A DNA stretch of 64,000 nucleotides from Lachnospiraceae bacterium NK4A179 (GTDB lineage: Bacteria > Bacillota > Clostridia > Lachnospirales > Lachnospiraceae). The notes below the pieces were generated by a model. That model made no database searches. It was not told the origin of the DNA and saw only the letters and a list, made by a program, of their open reading frames with translations. Made by a program: the position numbers and the translations under genes. The stretch covers positions 124,001 to 188,000 of the forward strand of contig ATWC01000001.1 of the NCBI GenBank assembly GCA_000421045.1, given 5' to 3'. This document shows, piece after piece, positions 25,664 to 34,543 of this stretch. Each line of letters opens with the position of its first letter. Positions within the stretch are counted from its first letter, which is position 1.

Positions 25664-27547
25664 TCACGTCATCATCTCATGTATATCATCTGCATTTACA
25701 CAGATGATAGGCCGGATGCCCATTCCCGAATTGAGTTTCCATTCGGAAAGCCTGTTGTCGATCAGCGCGTGTCCTTCGTAGTTCTCAGCGCATTTGTAGG
25801 AATCATCTATATCGATATGACCTCTTGAACGGAGACCGTAGCTCGAATGTGAGAATTTTCCGTCTGCAAGAGCTGCCACATACTGTGAGCATGGTGCCAT
25901 ATCAAGTTCAGCGCGTTCCTTTCTTGTTCCTCTCGTAAGAGAAAGTTCGATATCAAAACCGTATTTTATCTCCTCGATCGAAGGAAGATAAACCTTATCA
26001 TAAGTCGTTCTGTCAGAAAGAGCCGATACAGGCGTCGAAACTTTTGTTACCTGAAGCAATTCACGATCACCTTCCGAAAAGGCTCTGCGTACAAATACCG
26101 AATTGAGCCACTCCCTGACTTTGCTCTTCTCCCAGTAGATGCCTGTCTTGATCCTTGAGACTTCTTTGTCGTTCATCTTAAGGTATTTCTGCTGGTCGAA
26201 AGGCTTGTAATCAATGATATATTCACTTTCAAGAGTGATACGTTCACCTCTTTCGGCAACTATCCTCCAGGAAAGCATATTGAACTTAAAGTACCTGAAA
26301 CCGGTGATCTCGCTTTCCTGCTTGGTTCCGCGCATCATGCTGAACAGATCCATTTCACCGGAATTATTTCTGATAATGGGCATACGAAGATATCTCTCCC
26401 CTCCGATAGTTGCCACATCATCCTTATCGTATTCGGCATAGATCAGATCGCTTGTGATACCTGCCCCGGTGATCTCGTTCATCGGGTACTCACCGAACCA
26501 TATCCTGCCGTTCCTGTCTTTTAATATATGATTTCCTTCAGTCTTGTTCTGTTCCCTGACATTTTTCTCATCAGGATAGACACCGTACAGATCATGATAG
26601 AGTTCTTCAATGCTCTGCTGACGATCCTGGGGCCTCATTGAAAGTCCCTTCATTATAGCAGCTGCGACCTTCTTATCTATCTGTATGGTGTAATCGGCGA
26701 TATCGATCAGCTCATCCTTTTCGTTACGTTCAAAGGACGACTGAGGTATGTCTCCGGTCATCATGCAGTAAAGTGTCGCGCATATTCCGTATATATCCGT
26801 CCACGGTCCCTGTTCGGAAAGTTTGGAAAGCATCTGCTCAAGAGGAGCAAATCCCCACTTGCCGAGGAAAACCTGCTGGTTAGCAAAACCTATCTTTCTG
26901 GAACCGCCAAAATCGATCAATTTGATGGAACCGTCTTCATCAAGCATTATGTTATCGGGGCTTATGTCGCGATGGATAAGGCCTGACTTATGAAGCCTTC
27001 CGAGTATGCTGATAACAGGCTCCATCTTTGAAAGAGCCTCATCAACAGGAAGCCAGCCACCGTGCGCATCGATATACTTGCGCAGGTTGCCGCTCTCAAG
27101 ATATTCCATTATCAGATAGCCGGTATTATTCTGATAGAAAAGATCTTTGACCGCAACAATACCGGGGAACTTTGAAAATTCCGCCAGTATCCTTGCTTCT
27201 CGAAGATATGCCTTTGTTTCTTTGTCGTACTCGTCTTTATTGACCGCATCAAGAACAAGAACCGTGTGCCCGTCCTCTGCACGGTCGACCATTTCGTCAG
27301 GGAAGAATTCCTTGACTGCAACCTTATACTCAAGCAACATGTCATAACCGATGTAGGTTATTCCGTAACCGCCTTTTCCGAGTATGTTGCCTATTAATAT
27401 TTTTTGATTAAGGATAGTCCCCGGCTCCAAAGCCTTTGACCAGGTCTGCTGACCCTTCTTTTCTCTGCCGCAATAAGGACAGATAACAGGATCATCACTG
27501 ACCATCATACATCTGAGACAGATCCGTTTGATTTCCGACTGCTCCAT
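25664..27547 (-). CDS. Ser/Thr protein kinase with N-terminal zinc ribbon and C-terminal DUF6273-like domain
   Basis: 627 residues from MEQSEIKR (GGGGGAAA upstream). A zinc ribbon uses Cys10, 13, 23 and 26. The kinase domain (about 50-320) keeps GKGGYGITY (57-65), VAVKEFF with Lys79, HRDISPDN (192-199) and DFG (212-214). The C-terminal half (about 360-627: WLNSVFVRRAF, SIEEIKYGF, YGLRSRG, GMGIRPIICV) looks like a DUF6273 module, often joined to surface proteins in Lachnospiraceae but here fused to a soluble kinase. There is no membrane segment or PASTA repeat, so it is not PrkC. The longer ORF start at 27628 overlaps the -10, which supports the shorter one. Confidence 0.88.
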   Translation of the reverse strand: MEQSEIKRICLRCMMVSDDPVICPYCGREKKGQQTWSKALEPGTILNQKILIGNILGKGGYGITYIGYDMLLEYKVAVKEFFPDEMVDRAEDGHTVLVLDAVNKDEYDKETKAYLREARILAEFSKFPGIVAVKDLFYQNNTGYLIMEYLESGNLRKYIDAHGGWLPVDEALSKMEPVISILGRLHKSGLIHRDISPDNIMLDEDGSIKLIDFGGSRKIGFANQQVFLGKWGFAPLEQMLSKLSEQGPWTDIYGICATLYCMMTGDIPQSSFERNEKDELIDIADYTIQIDKKVAAAIMKGLSMRPQDRQQSIEELYHDLYGVYPDEKNVREQNKTEGNHILKDRNGRIWFGEYPMNEITGAGITSDLIYAEYDKDDVATIGGERYLRMPIIRNNSGEMDLFSMMRGTKQESEITGFRYFKFNMLSWRIVAERGERITLESEYIIDYKPFDQQKYLKMNDKEVSRIKTGIYWEKSKVREWLNSVFVRRAFSEGDRELLQVTKVSTPVSALSDRTTYDKVYLPSIEEIKYGFDIELSLTRGTRKERAELDMAPCSQYVAALADGKFSHSSYGLRSRGHIDIDDSYKCAENYEGHALIDNRLSEWKLNSGMGIRPIICVNADDIHEMMT

Positions 27548-27626
27548 TTTTCCCCCGGCAAGCTCCCGAATGTAAAGAACATCACATCCGTTTTTGCTTT
27601 TGATTAGGCCCGAATGAGCCAAGACC

Positions 27627-27655
27627 ATTATAAACTTATTTAGAGCGTTTTACTA
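27627..27655 (-). promoter_or_regulatory. Candidate promoter of the kinase-phosphatase-bactofilin operon
   Basis: Minus-strand TAGTAA (27650-27655), 17 bp, perfect TATAAT (27627-27632). The -35 is weak. Confidence 0.48.
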
Positions 27656-27680
27656 CCCATATTTATGACATTTTTATTGC

Positions 27681-29069
27681 TTATTCGGCTCTGATCGCCG
27701 CAAGAGGCGAAAGCTTCATTGCACGCAGCGAAGGCAGGAATCCGGCAGCCATAGCTATAAAAACAGCAAATACGACTGCAGCAAATGCCAGCCATGGCGG
27801 CACAACCGAAAGTTTCATGCCTGCTTCAAATCCCATCTCCTGTCCTAAAGACGACGATGAGACCAGATAATTCAAGGCTGCTGAAAGCAGGTAGGAAAAG
27901 AAGATGCCGACCGTTCCGCCAATAAAACCGATATACCCGGCCTCGATAAGGAATAAGGCCTGTATATCTCTTATACGGCATCCTATTACCTTCATGATAC
28001 CGATCTCTTTGGTACGCTCATATATAGACATCATCATGGTATTGGTGATACCGATAGCTGCTACAAAAAGCGCAACCGCACCTATGCCGCCAAGCACAGC
28101 CTGTATAATGTTCATCGATTTCATTTCGGATTGTATCCACTCCGCATCGGCATACGCCCTGTAGCCCCTGCTCTGGATCTCCTGCTGAACGAGCGTCACA
28201 TTTTCCATATTATCTACATCAATGATGATCTGATTATAGAATATCTGCTTATACGGCTTTCCGTTCTTTTTGGTCGGCTGATCCGGGATCGCACTGTTCT
28301 TGAATTCTTTTTTCAAAACCCTTTTCAGGGCATCGAGATCAGTATAAACATAATACGCATACAGATTATAATCTTCAGGACCGCCTTCGGTATAGGCCGC
28401 AGTAGGTATTATATATTTCTTCGGAGCCTTGACCGGCTTGCCGTTTTCATCAACAGATCCGTTCTTGGCCGAAAAATAATTATCAACATCAAAGATAACA
28501 AACATGGTATCTTTCATATAATCCACATCCGGCACTTGACCCGTATCCCAGTATCCACCCGCATTAGTCTTCTCGTTGCTGAACTGGGTGATCATCATAT
28601 TACCGTATATCAGTGAAAGCTCGCCCTCCTTTGGGTAATCACCTTCCGCAAGTTTCATGCCGCTTTTGACCAGGACATCATGAGGCATGCCTTTGATCTC
28701 GGCCCAGGTATAATACTTTCCGGTCTTTATTATGGCTGATGAAGTCAATACAGGATACACATCCACAACATGGGGTATCTCTTTGAAATCCTGTATCAGC
28801 TCATCCGAAAGATACAGCTTTTCCATCTCGGCTTCGGATTTTTCCTTACCGTCATCGGAATACCTGTCAGGCTGCTCCACCGTCACCTGTGTAAGAGAGC
28901 TGTAGGAGCTCATGCTGTCCATCATGGATTTCTTCATGCCTATTCCAAGAGAGATCATGACCACGATAGAAAGAGTTCCTACAACAACGCCAAGGCAGGT
29001 AAGTATCGTGCGGGCTTTTCTTTTGAACAGACTTGATAAGCTCATTCCGAGCAGATCAGTTATCTTCAA
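27681..29069 (-). CDS. MacB-like ABC transporter permease
   Basis: 462 residues with the FtsX/MacB layout: TM1 near 20-43 (LTCLGVVVGTLSIVVMISLGIG), a large extracytoplasmic domain (about 45-320) and three C-terminal membrane helices; the FtsX domain includes TNTMMMSIYERTKEIGIMKVIGC (about 345-367). Such permeases do not make a channel but transmit mechanical force to periplasmic or surface partners. It is the third gene of a unit with an ABC ATPase and a CARDB-type protein, 15 bp after the latter. Substrate unknown. Confidence 0.9.
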   Translation of the reverse strand: MKITDLLGMSLSSLFKRKARTILTCLGVVVGTLSIVVMISLGIGMKKSMMDSMSSYSSLTQVTVEQPDRYSDDGKEKSEAEMEKLYLSDELIQDFKEIPHVVDVYPVLTSSAIIKTGKYYTWAEIKGMPHDVLVKSGMKLAEGDYPKEGELSLIYGNMMITQFSNEKTNAGGYWDTGQVPDVDYMKDTMFVIFDVDNYFSAKNGSVDENGKPVKAPKKYIIPTAAYTEGGPEDYNLYAYYVYTDLDALKRVLKKEFKNSAIPDQPTKKNGKPYKQIFYNQIIIDVDNMENVTLVQQEIQSRGYRAYADAEWIQSEMKSMNIIQAVLGGIGAVALFVAAIGITNTMMMSIYERTKEIGIMKVIGCRIRDIQALFLIEAGYIGFIGGTVGIFFSYLLSAALNYLVSSSSLGQEMGFEAGMKLSVVPPWLAFAAVVFAVFIAMAAGFLPSLRAMKLSPLAAIRAE

Positions 29070-29084
29070 CTCTCAAGCCCTCCA

Positions 29085-30860
29085 TCAGGTCTCATCATCA
29101 ATAGCTGCTAACTCTGCCTCAAGCTTCTTCTTTTTCTTCTTTCTGAGGATCACTATCACAACTATGAGAACTATAACGAATATGATAACAACGGGAACCA
29201 CGACCATCCATGCCTTAAATCCCGAACTCTGCTGTTCGTAATATTCATCTATGACACCATCACCGTCATAATCAGCGCCGTCGAATATCCCGTCACCGTC
29301 AAGATCAAGCTCATTCATGCCGCCCATATCTTCAAACTCATTATCAAAGACCGGTATATATATTTCTTTTTCAAGAACGGTAACATGACCGGCATCGTCT
29401 TCGTATGAAATTTCAGCGATCACAAGACCGGTTTCATCTTCCGAAGGTGCCACGCAATTGACCATTGAATCTACATTACCTGTAGCGCCGGGTTCAAGCT
29501 GACCTAAAAACGTATTTCCGCCTTCAAGTGAAGGTGAGTTAAATGAAACGGATACATTGTAAAGAGTAGTCTTACCCTTGTTATATACAGGGAACATTAC
29601 ATTTACTTGATCTCCGACATTTGCCGGTGAGGGTGAAACTTCAGCATCACCTGTATCAACCCTTGCCTCCTGATGAACAGGAATGGAGACATTACTCTGA
29701 GCCTTGTACGGATTGTGTTTGTAATCTTCATATTCCATGTTGAGCGTTACCACATAAGGCTTCTGGGTAAGATCCGCCCTTGCGGTCATCTCTATCTCAA
29801 TATCCGTGCTGTCGCCCGCAGAGATAGAAGGTACATAAACAGTCGATGAACCTGATGTCGGAAGAAATGCCTCATAGGTATTTTCCTCTTTCTCGCCTTC
29901 CTTTGCTGCTTCCAGGTCAAACTGTATATTTGAAACGGAAGTGGTGCGAGATGTATTCTCCACGTTGATCGTAAGCAGGAATGTATCGCCTGCATAAACA
30001 TTCTCAGGTACTGTTTTGAATCCTGTTACGATTATCCTCGGTGTGGATGCAGGCAGTTCCTTTCCTTCCTCTCCTTCTTCAGCAAGTTGTCCGCTTGATG
30101 CTTTTCCCTTTATCTTTATATAAGTCTTCAGATCGGCTTCCTCAACAGCACCGCCTCTGTAATATCTTGCATGGAAAGTAAGCGGATATACGCCTGACTT
30201 TGCATCAGACGCAACTATAAAATTCCATGTAGCTTTCTGCGCAAGTCCGACAGACTGTTCGATCGAAGCTGCAGGAAGAAGTTTCTTGATCATCCTGGCA
30301 TCAGATGCTGTGGTAATCTCAAAAGGCCATTTTGATCTTGAAGTATCGACCACAGGATTTATAACGATATCACTGATCTCGGTCTGACCAAGATTCACTA
30401 TCGAAAGAGTTATGGTTGTAGGTTTTGAATATGATGCACTTGTAATAAGCGAAGTGTTGTCTATGAAAAGGAACTGGCCGGCATTAGGCAAATTACCTGA
30501 CGCAACTTCAGTGAGCCTTGCCTCAACAGTCGCAACATAAGAACCAAGCTGTTCCACTGTCATTTCCGTATTGGCAATATAGACATTCGCATCATACATG
30601 ATCTCATCAAGCTTTGCCTTTTGCGCAGCTGAAAGATCACGCCTCTTTAATGCCTTTATATGCTCCTGAAGGATCACATATGCGCCTTCCCTGTCCTTGT
30701 TCTTTATCATGCCGTTTTCATCACCGTTCATACTGATAGTTACGGCACTTACCGTCTGAACTTCGGAAGGCAAATTGAATGCTGTAAGTGCAGCAGCCGT
30801 TGCAAGCGCTGCAGTGCATAAAGCCTTTAATACATAGCTTATCCCTTTGTTATACTTCAT
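29085..30860 (-). CDS. Surface CARDB-type (COG1361-like) protein with EF-hand-like stalk and C-terminal anchor
   Basis: 591 residues from MKYNKGISY, preceded by AAGGAGACAGG; a start 40 codons earlier runs far into the ATPase gene. Signal peptide of about 38 residues (ALATAAALTAF, then VQTVSA). The body contains several Ig-like/CARDB beta domains, e.g. FLLTINVENTSRTTSVSNI and MFPVYNKGKTTLYNVSVSF. Residues about 518-540 hold two DxDGDG loops (DLDGDGIFDG, DYDGDGVIDE) that resemble calcium-binding EF-hand/dockerin loops, then one transmembrane helix (about 552-572) and KKKKKK. Encoded between the ATPase and the permease, it probably acts as the outer partner of that transporter. Confidence 0.78.
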   Translation of the reverse strand: MKYNKGISYVLKALCTAALATAAALTAFNLPSEVQTVSAVTISMNGDENGMIKNKDREGAYVILQEHIKALKRRDLSAAQKAKLDEIMYDANVYIANTEMTVEQLGSYVATVEARLTEVASGNLPNAGQFLFIDNTSLITSASYSKPTTITLSIVNLGQTEISDIVINPVVDTSRSKWPFEITTASDARMIKKLLPAASIEQSVGLAQKATWNFIVASDAKSGVYPLTFHARYYRGGAVEEADLKTYIKIKGKASSGQLAEEGEEGKELPASTPRIIVTGFKTVPENVYAGDTFLLTINVENTSRTTSVSNIQFDLEAAKEGEKEENTYEAFLPTSGSSTVYVPSISAGDSTDIEIEMTARADLTQKPYVVTLNMEYEDYKHNPYKAQSNVSIPVHQEARVDTGDAEVSPSPANVGDQVNVMFPVYNKGKTTLYNVSVSFNSPSLEGGNTFLGQLEPGATGNVDSMVNCVAPSEDETGLVIAEISYEDDAGHVTVLEKEIYIPVFDNEFEDMGGMNELDLDGDGIFDGADYDGDGVIDEYYEQQSSGFKAWMVVVPVVIIFVIVLIVVIVILRKKKKKKLEAELAAIDDET

Positions 30861-31755
30861 TTCCTGTCTCCTTTGTATAATCCTGAACATATTCCTGTGC
30901 ATATCCCGTAGTATCTGCATCCTGAGGCGCCGCATATCCCGCTGTGTCCATCCCCTGCGGAGGGGCATATCCCTGAACACCTGTATCCGGTACCGTAGCA
31001 GCTTCCGGAGGAGCTAAAGTTCCGCCTACCTCTATGCCCATAGCGGCATTCATTGCGGCATTAGCCCTGTTATCCTCTATTGCTATTATCTTTCCGTCAC
31101 TTATCCTGATTATCTTGTCACCGTAGGCAGCAAGGTTATTGTCATGTGTAACCATCACAACAGTCTGGCCTTTTTCATGGACAATGGACTGGATCAGTTT
31201 CAGCACTTCCATAGTTGTCGCGGAATCCAGGTTTCCTGTAGGCTCGTCCGCAAATATGATATCCGGATCGACTACAAGCGCTCTGGCAATACCAACTCTC
31301 TGCTGCTGTCCGCCTGACATCTGTCCCGGCCTGTGATTTTCATACTTCTGCAGCCCAACAAGCTTTAGCATTTTCCTTGCCTTTGCCAATCGGATAGTTT
31401 TATCCATCCCTCTGAAAGTCAGAGGCATGGCCACATTTTCAAGTGCTGTCATATTGGGGAGCAGATTATAAGACTGAAAAACGAAACCCACATGAGCCTG
31501 TCTGAATAATACAAGCGCTGATTCGTTTTTTCTTTCGATGTGTTCACCACCTATAACTATAGAACCTTTTGTCGGCGGCTCAAGTCCGGCCATCATATTG
31601 AGCAGTGTCGATTTTCCCGAACCGGATGTTCCTACTATGCAGCAGAATTCACCTTTCTCAATCTTGAAACTGACACCGTTTAACGCACGGACCTTATTTG
31701 TTCCTATCCTGTAAATTTTGTAAAGATCGTTTACTTCGATCGCAATATTAGACAT
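30850..31755 (-). CDS. ABC transporter ATP-binding protein, LolD/MacB type, with repetitive C-terminal tail
   Basis: 301 residues. Walker A GTSGSGKST (42-50), Q-loop FVFQSYNLLP, signature MSGGQQQR (146-153), Walker B IIFADEP (166-172) and His204 are all intact. After residue 240 a non-conserved tail follows with GYAPPQ / GYAAPQ / GYAQ repeats at about 11-residue spacing. Pairs with the permease at 27681-29069. AGAGGAA lies upstream but at a long spacing. The stop overlaps the start of the CARDB gene by 11 bp. Confidence 0.93.
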   Translation of the reverse strand: MSNIAIEVNDLYKIYRIGTNKVRALNGVSFKIEKGEFCCIVGTSGSGKSTLLNMMAGLEPPTKGSIVIGGEHIERKNESALVLFRQAHVGFVFQSYNLLPNMTALENVAMPLTFRGMDKTIRLAKARKMLKLVGLQKYENHRPGQMSGGQQQRVGIARALVVDPDIIFADEPTGNLDSATTMEVLKLIQSIVHEKGQTVVMVTHDNNLAAYGDKIIRISDGKIIAIEDNRANAAMNAAMGIEVGGTLAPPEAATVPDTGVQGYAPPQGMDTAGYAAPQDADTTGYAQEYVQDYTKETGNEV

Positions 31756-31835
31756 TCCTGATGATAATTCCTCTGATAAGTTTACATAAATCTCACATTT
31801 GTAAATCTTATCACAGATTCATTTGATTTTAAAGA

Positions 31836-31863
31836 CCGAGTAGGGATTCTTTTCCCTACTCGG
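31836..31863. other. Perfect 10-bp stem-loop upstream of the ABC ATPase gene
   Basis: CCGAGTAGGG (31836-31845) pairs with CCCTACTCGG (31854-31863). Neither side has a convincing T-run directly after it. It may end transcription from the tRNA-Gly side or be a leader structure of the ABC operon. Confidence 0.5.
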
Positions 31864-31873
31864 TTGCCGCGTT

Positions 31874-31920
31874 GGCCGTCAAATGTGCGCTCATGCAAAC
31901 ATGGCGCCCGCTTGACGGCC
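31874..31920. other. Two-tier 47-bp hairpin next to tRNA-Gly
   Basis: Outer arms GGCCGTCAA (31874-31882) / TTGACGGCC (31912-31920); inner arms GCGCTCATG / CATGGCGC with one bulged T and a CAAA loop; a 4+4 internal loop separates them. No coding frame or T-tail goes with it. It could be a non-coding RNA domain, a protein-binding palindrome or a mobile-element relic. Confidence 0.55.
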
Positions 31921-31929
31921 TTATCGCGC

Positions 31930-31953
31930 AAAAAAATCCGCCTTTCAGCGGAC
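31930..31953 (-). terminator. Terminator after tRNA-Gly
   Basis: TCCGC (31937-31941) pairs with GCGGA (31948-31952) and T7 follows on the minus strand, 13 bp after the tRNA 3' end. Confidence 0.75.
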
Positions 31954-31965
31954 TTGATTTTTATA

Positions 31966-32036
31966 AGCGGGTGAGGGGAATCGGACCCCCGTATTCAGCT
32001 TGGAAGGCTGACATTCTACCATTGAACTACACCCGC
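31966..32036 (-). tRNA. tRNA-Gly (anticodon TCC)
   Basis: 71 nt. Acceptor arms GCGGGTG / CACCCGC, D-loop TTCAATGGTAGAA, anticodon loop CTTCCAA within CCT/AGG-type pairing, T-arm GGGGTCCGATTCCCC. Discriminator T; CCA is not encoded. Confidence 0.96.
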
Positions 32037-32194
32037 ATCTGCGTATGTTTTTCACAGAACTTTTTCATAATACATTTTATTTCGTTCGTTGTCAAGAAGG
32101 ATTTTAATTTTTTTCAAATAACATTTTCCGATACATCGAATGATAGATAATCGATCAAACCCGCCAAAGGATTTTTCATCAGAACCATAAACGC

Positions 32195-32232
32195 AAAAAT
32201 GCCGTATGAAAGTATAATACCCCATACGGCAT
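32195..32232 (-). terminator. Rho-independent terminator downstream of tRNA-Pro
   Basis: A perfect 10-bp stem ATGCCGTATG (32199-32208) / CATACGGCAT (32223-32232) with a 14-nt loop, followed on the minus strand by TTTTTGCG. It lies about 105 nt after the tRNA end, leaving room for a trailer. Confidence 0.82.
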
Positions 32233-32337
32233 CTGCATGATATAACCCCTACCCCTTGCACTTCACGCCTTCTCTTTCAACGTAGAAGCTAGTGCATAAA
32301 ATAATATCCGGATAAAAAGAACACTTTACTTTCAAAG

Positions 32338-32411
32338 TCGAGGTGACAGGATTCGAACCTGCGGCCTCCTGGTCCCAAACCAGGCGCTCCACCAAACTGA
32401 GCCACACCTCG
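32338..32411 (-). tRNA. tRNA-Pro (anticodon TGG)
   Basis: 74 nt. Acceptor arms CGAGGTG / CACCTCG, D-loop CAGTTTGGTGG, anticodon stem CCTGG/CCAGG with loop TTTGGGA, T-arm GCAGGTTCGAATCCTGT. CCA is not encoded. It begins 8 bp after the rdgB stop and may be co-transcribed with it. Confidence 0.96.
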
Positions 32412-32419
32412 TATAAATA

Positions 32420-33064
32420 CTATTTTTTCTCAAGTATGCCTTCCTTCAGAAGAAGCTTTCCGATAGCAGTCACAGCTTTTCCTCTGTGACTGATAAGATT
32501 CTTCTGTTCAGGAGTCATCTGAGCGGTTGTACAGCCGAATTCGGGAACATAGAAAAACGGATCATAACCAAAGCCGTTTTCTCCACAGATCTCATGCGCC
32601 ACCATACCTTCAACAGTCTCCTGCACAGTATGTTCCTTCCAGATCTTTTCATCCGGATCATAAACAAGAGATACTATCGCGCATACGAAACGGGCACTCC
32701 GCTCCTCCTCGGGTATACCCTCCAGCTCATTTATGATATCTTCCATTGCCTGTTTGTAAGAGCGGTCACCAAGCCATCTGTGAGACTGTACACCGGGCAT
32801 CTTGCCCATAGCATCGATCTCAAGGCCGGAATCATCAGCCATTACAACACAATCAAGAAATTCAGGTTTCTTTACAAGTATATGATCTGCAGCAGCCTTA
32901 GCCTTGATAGCGGCATTTTCTTTAAAAGTGGTGCCTGTCTCATCAACATCCGTATCAAAATCTATATCAGATAAAAGCAGAAGTTCTATATCGTAATCGG
33001 AGAGTATCTCCTTTATCTCAGCCACCTTACCTTTATTGGTCGTTGCAAATAATACTCGTTTCAT
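32420..33064 (-). CDS. rdgB: Non-canonical purine NTP pyrophosphatase (XTP/dITP diphosphatase, RdgB/HAM1)
   Basis: 214 residues. SATTNKGK-type N-terminus (FATTNKGKVAEIKEIL), then VMADDSGLEIDAMGKMPGVQSHRW, CENGFGYDPFFYVPE-like stretch and QKNLISHRGKA, all typical ITPase motifs. It removes ITP, dITP and XTP from the nucleotide pool. Start has AAGGATTAACT in front. It is 30 bp after the RlmL-type gene and ahead of tRNA-Pro. Confidence 0.96.
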   Translation of the reverse strand: MKRVLFATTNKGKVAEIKEILSDYDIELLLLSDIDFDTDVDETGTTFKENAAIKAKAAADHILVKKPEFLDCVVMADDSGLEIDAMGKMPGVQSHRWLGDRSYKQAMEDIINELEGIPEEERSARFVCAIVSLVYDPDEKIWKEHTVQETVEGMVAHEICGENGFGYDPFFYVPEFGCTTAQMTPEQKNLISHRGKAVTAIGKLLLKEGILEKK

Positions 33065-33094
33065 AGTTAATCCTTAACACATTGTAATATTATA

Positions 33095-34240
33095 TCATTT
33101 TTGTCTCTTCGGAGGTCTGGGCCCCATAAACTGATAGAAGTAGGTTTTAAGCATTCCGTTATATATCTTACGATTCCTGTCAGCTTTTCTGCCTATATAC
33201 TTTTCGGCATCCTCATATGATGTGATCATATAAAGAGACCAGGAGTCAAGCGCTTTGAATCTCTCGCCAAGAGTGCCATACAGCAAAGGAAGATCCTTTT
33301 TATCCTCAAGTCTCTCCCCGTAAGGAGGATTGGTGATCATAAAACCGTATTTCTTGGCATGTGACAACTCTGATACCGGACGAACCTGAAAATGGATCAG
33401 ATCTTCCACACCGGCAAGCTTTGCATTGGCTCTTGCGACCTCTATAACCGAAGGATCAATATCATATCCCTGTATGTCGGTATCCGACGGAACAATTATT
33501 TCATCCTCCGCTTCTTCCCTTGCATCTTTCCATACCGAAGCAGGAAGAGTGCTCCACTTCTCAGCGGTAAAGTTCCTGTAAAGTCCGGGAGCCCTGTTGC
33601 ATGCCATAAGTGCAGCCTCTATCGGGAATGTCCCCGAACCACAGAAAGGATCTACCAGTATCCTGTCATGATGCCAGGGTGTCAGCATAATGAGTGCTGC
33701 TGCAAGGTTCTCTGCGATGGGCGCCTTTGCCGTAAGCTTTCGATAGCCTCTCTTGTGAAGCGACTCACCCGTGGTATCAAGACCTACGGTAACCTCGTCC
33801 TTTTTTATAAAAACTCGGAACGGATAATCCGCACCATCTTCTTCAAACCATTTGATGCCATATATGCCGCTCAGGCGGTCCACCATGGCTTTCTTCATTA
33901 TGCTCTGTATATCTGAAGGCGAGAAGAGCTTAGACTTGACGCTAGCCGCCTTAGCCACATAAAATCGACCGTCCTTAGGTATCCAGTCCTCAACAGGAAG
34001 CGCTTTTGTTCCCTGAAAGAGGTCTTCAAAACTCTCCGCATGAAAGGATCCCAGTTTGATTAGTACCCTTTCCGCAGTCCTTGAGCATATATTTACTCTG
34101 GCTACAGCTTCTGCGTCACCTACAAAGGTGACTCTGCCGTCTTCTACGGCACTCACCTCATAGCCCAGATCCGTTATCTCTCTTTTAAGGACAGATTCAA
34201 GCCCGAAATGGCAGGGCGTGATCAGTTCAAACGTCTTCAT
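33095..34240 (-). CDS. THUMP-domain class I SAM RNA methyltransferase (RlmL N-terminal/YpsC type)
   Basis: 381 residues. N-terminal ferredoxin-like/THUMP region (1-155; LITPCHFGLESVLKREI at the start) and a Rossmann methyltransferase domain with VDPFCGSGTFPIEAAL (SAM motif I) and TNPPYGERL (N6/N2-amine NPPY motif). Family members methylate N2 of guanine in 23S rRNA (G2445 in E. coli RlmL). The C-terminal RlmK half of the enterobacterial fusion is absent, as usual in Firmicutes. It lies 6 bp after the DUF1858 gene. Confidence 0.9.
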   Translation of the reverse strand: MKTFELITPCHFGLESVLKREITDLGYEVSAVEDGRVTFVGDAEAVARVNICSRTAERVLIKLGSFHAESFEDLFQGTKALPVEDWIPKDGRFYVAKAASVKSKLFSPSDIQSIMKKAMVDRLSGIYGIKWFEEDGADYPFRVFIKKDEVTVGLDTTGESLHKRGYRKLTAKAPIAENLAAALIMLTPWHHDRILVDPFCGSGTFPIEAALMACNRAPGLYRNFTAEKWSTLPASVWKDAREEAEDEIIVPSDTDIQGYDIDPSVIEVARANAKLAGVEDLIHFQVRPVSELSHAKKYGFMITNPPYGERLEDKKDLPLLYGTLGERFKALDSWSLYMITSYEDAEKYIGRKADRNRKIYNGMLKTYFYQFMGPRPPKRQK

Positions 34241-34246
34241 GGATAT

Positions 34247-34516
34247 TTATTCCACACCTGCAGCTTTTCTGGCCTCAGCATCATTTTCAGCTGCATATTT
34301 TTCCTGCTGTTCAAGGAAGTCATTGATATCAGCTACCATAACATCCACATCGGGAGCAGAGAAGCCATGTACGTACATAGCCTCTTCAAGAGTCTCGCCT
34401 GATGCCGCAAAGCAGCTTATGCAATGCATTCCCTGTCCCATAAGTATCCCGGATATATAAGGATCCACCGCAAGCACATCAGGGATCAGCATATCCTTTG
34501 TTATCTTTTTAGCCAT
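34247..34516 (-). CDS. DUF1858 domain protein
   Basis: 89 residues. ITKDMLIPDVLAVDPYISGILMGQGMHCISCFAASGETLEEA is the DUF1858 pattern, with the conserved CxxC (Cys33, Cys36) in HCISC. The domain is common in clostridia, often near redox or hybrid-cluster proteins; its function is unknown, possibly metal or disulfide chemistry. The acidic C-terminus (about residues 65-89) is not part of the domain. Between pheT and the RlmL-type gene, and probably co-transcribed with both. Confidence 0.88.
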   Translation of the reverse strand: MAKKITKDMLIPDVLAVDPYISGILMGQGMHCISCFAASGETLEEAMYVHGFSAPDVDVMVADINDFLEQQEKYAAENDAEARKAAGVE

Positions 34517-34543
34517 AATTCATTTCCTTCCGTATTGCTTATA

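Noticed and set aside
32052-32261. 69-codon minus-strand frame between the tRNAs
   Set aside because: It runs through the tRNA-Pro terminator hairpin and lacks any family similarity or good ribosome site.
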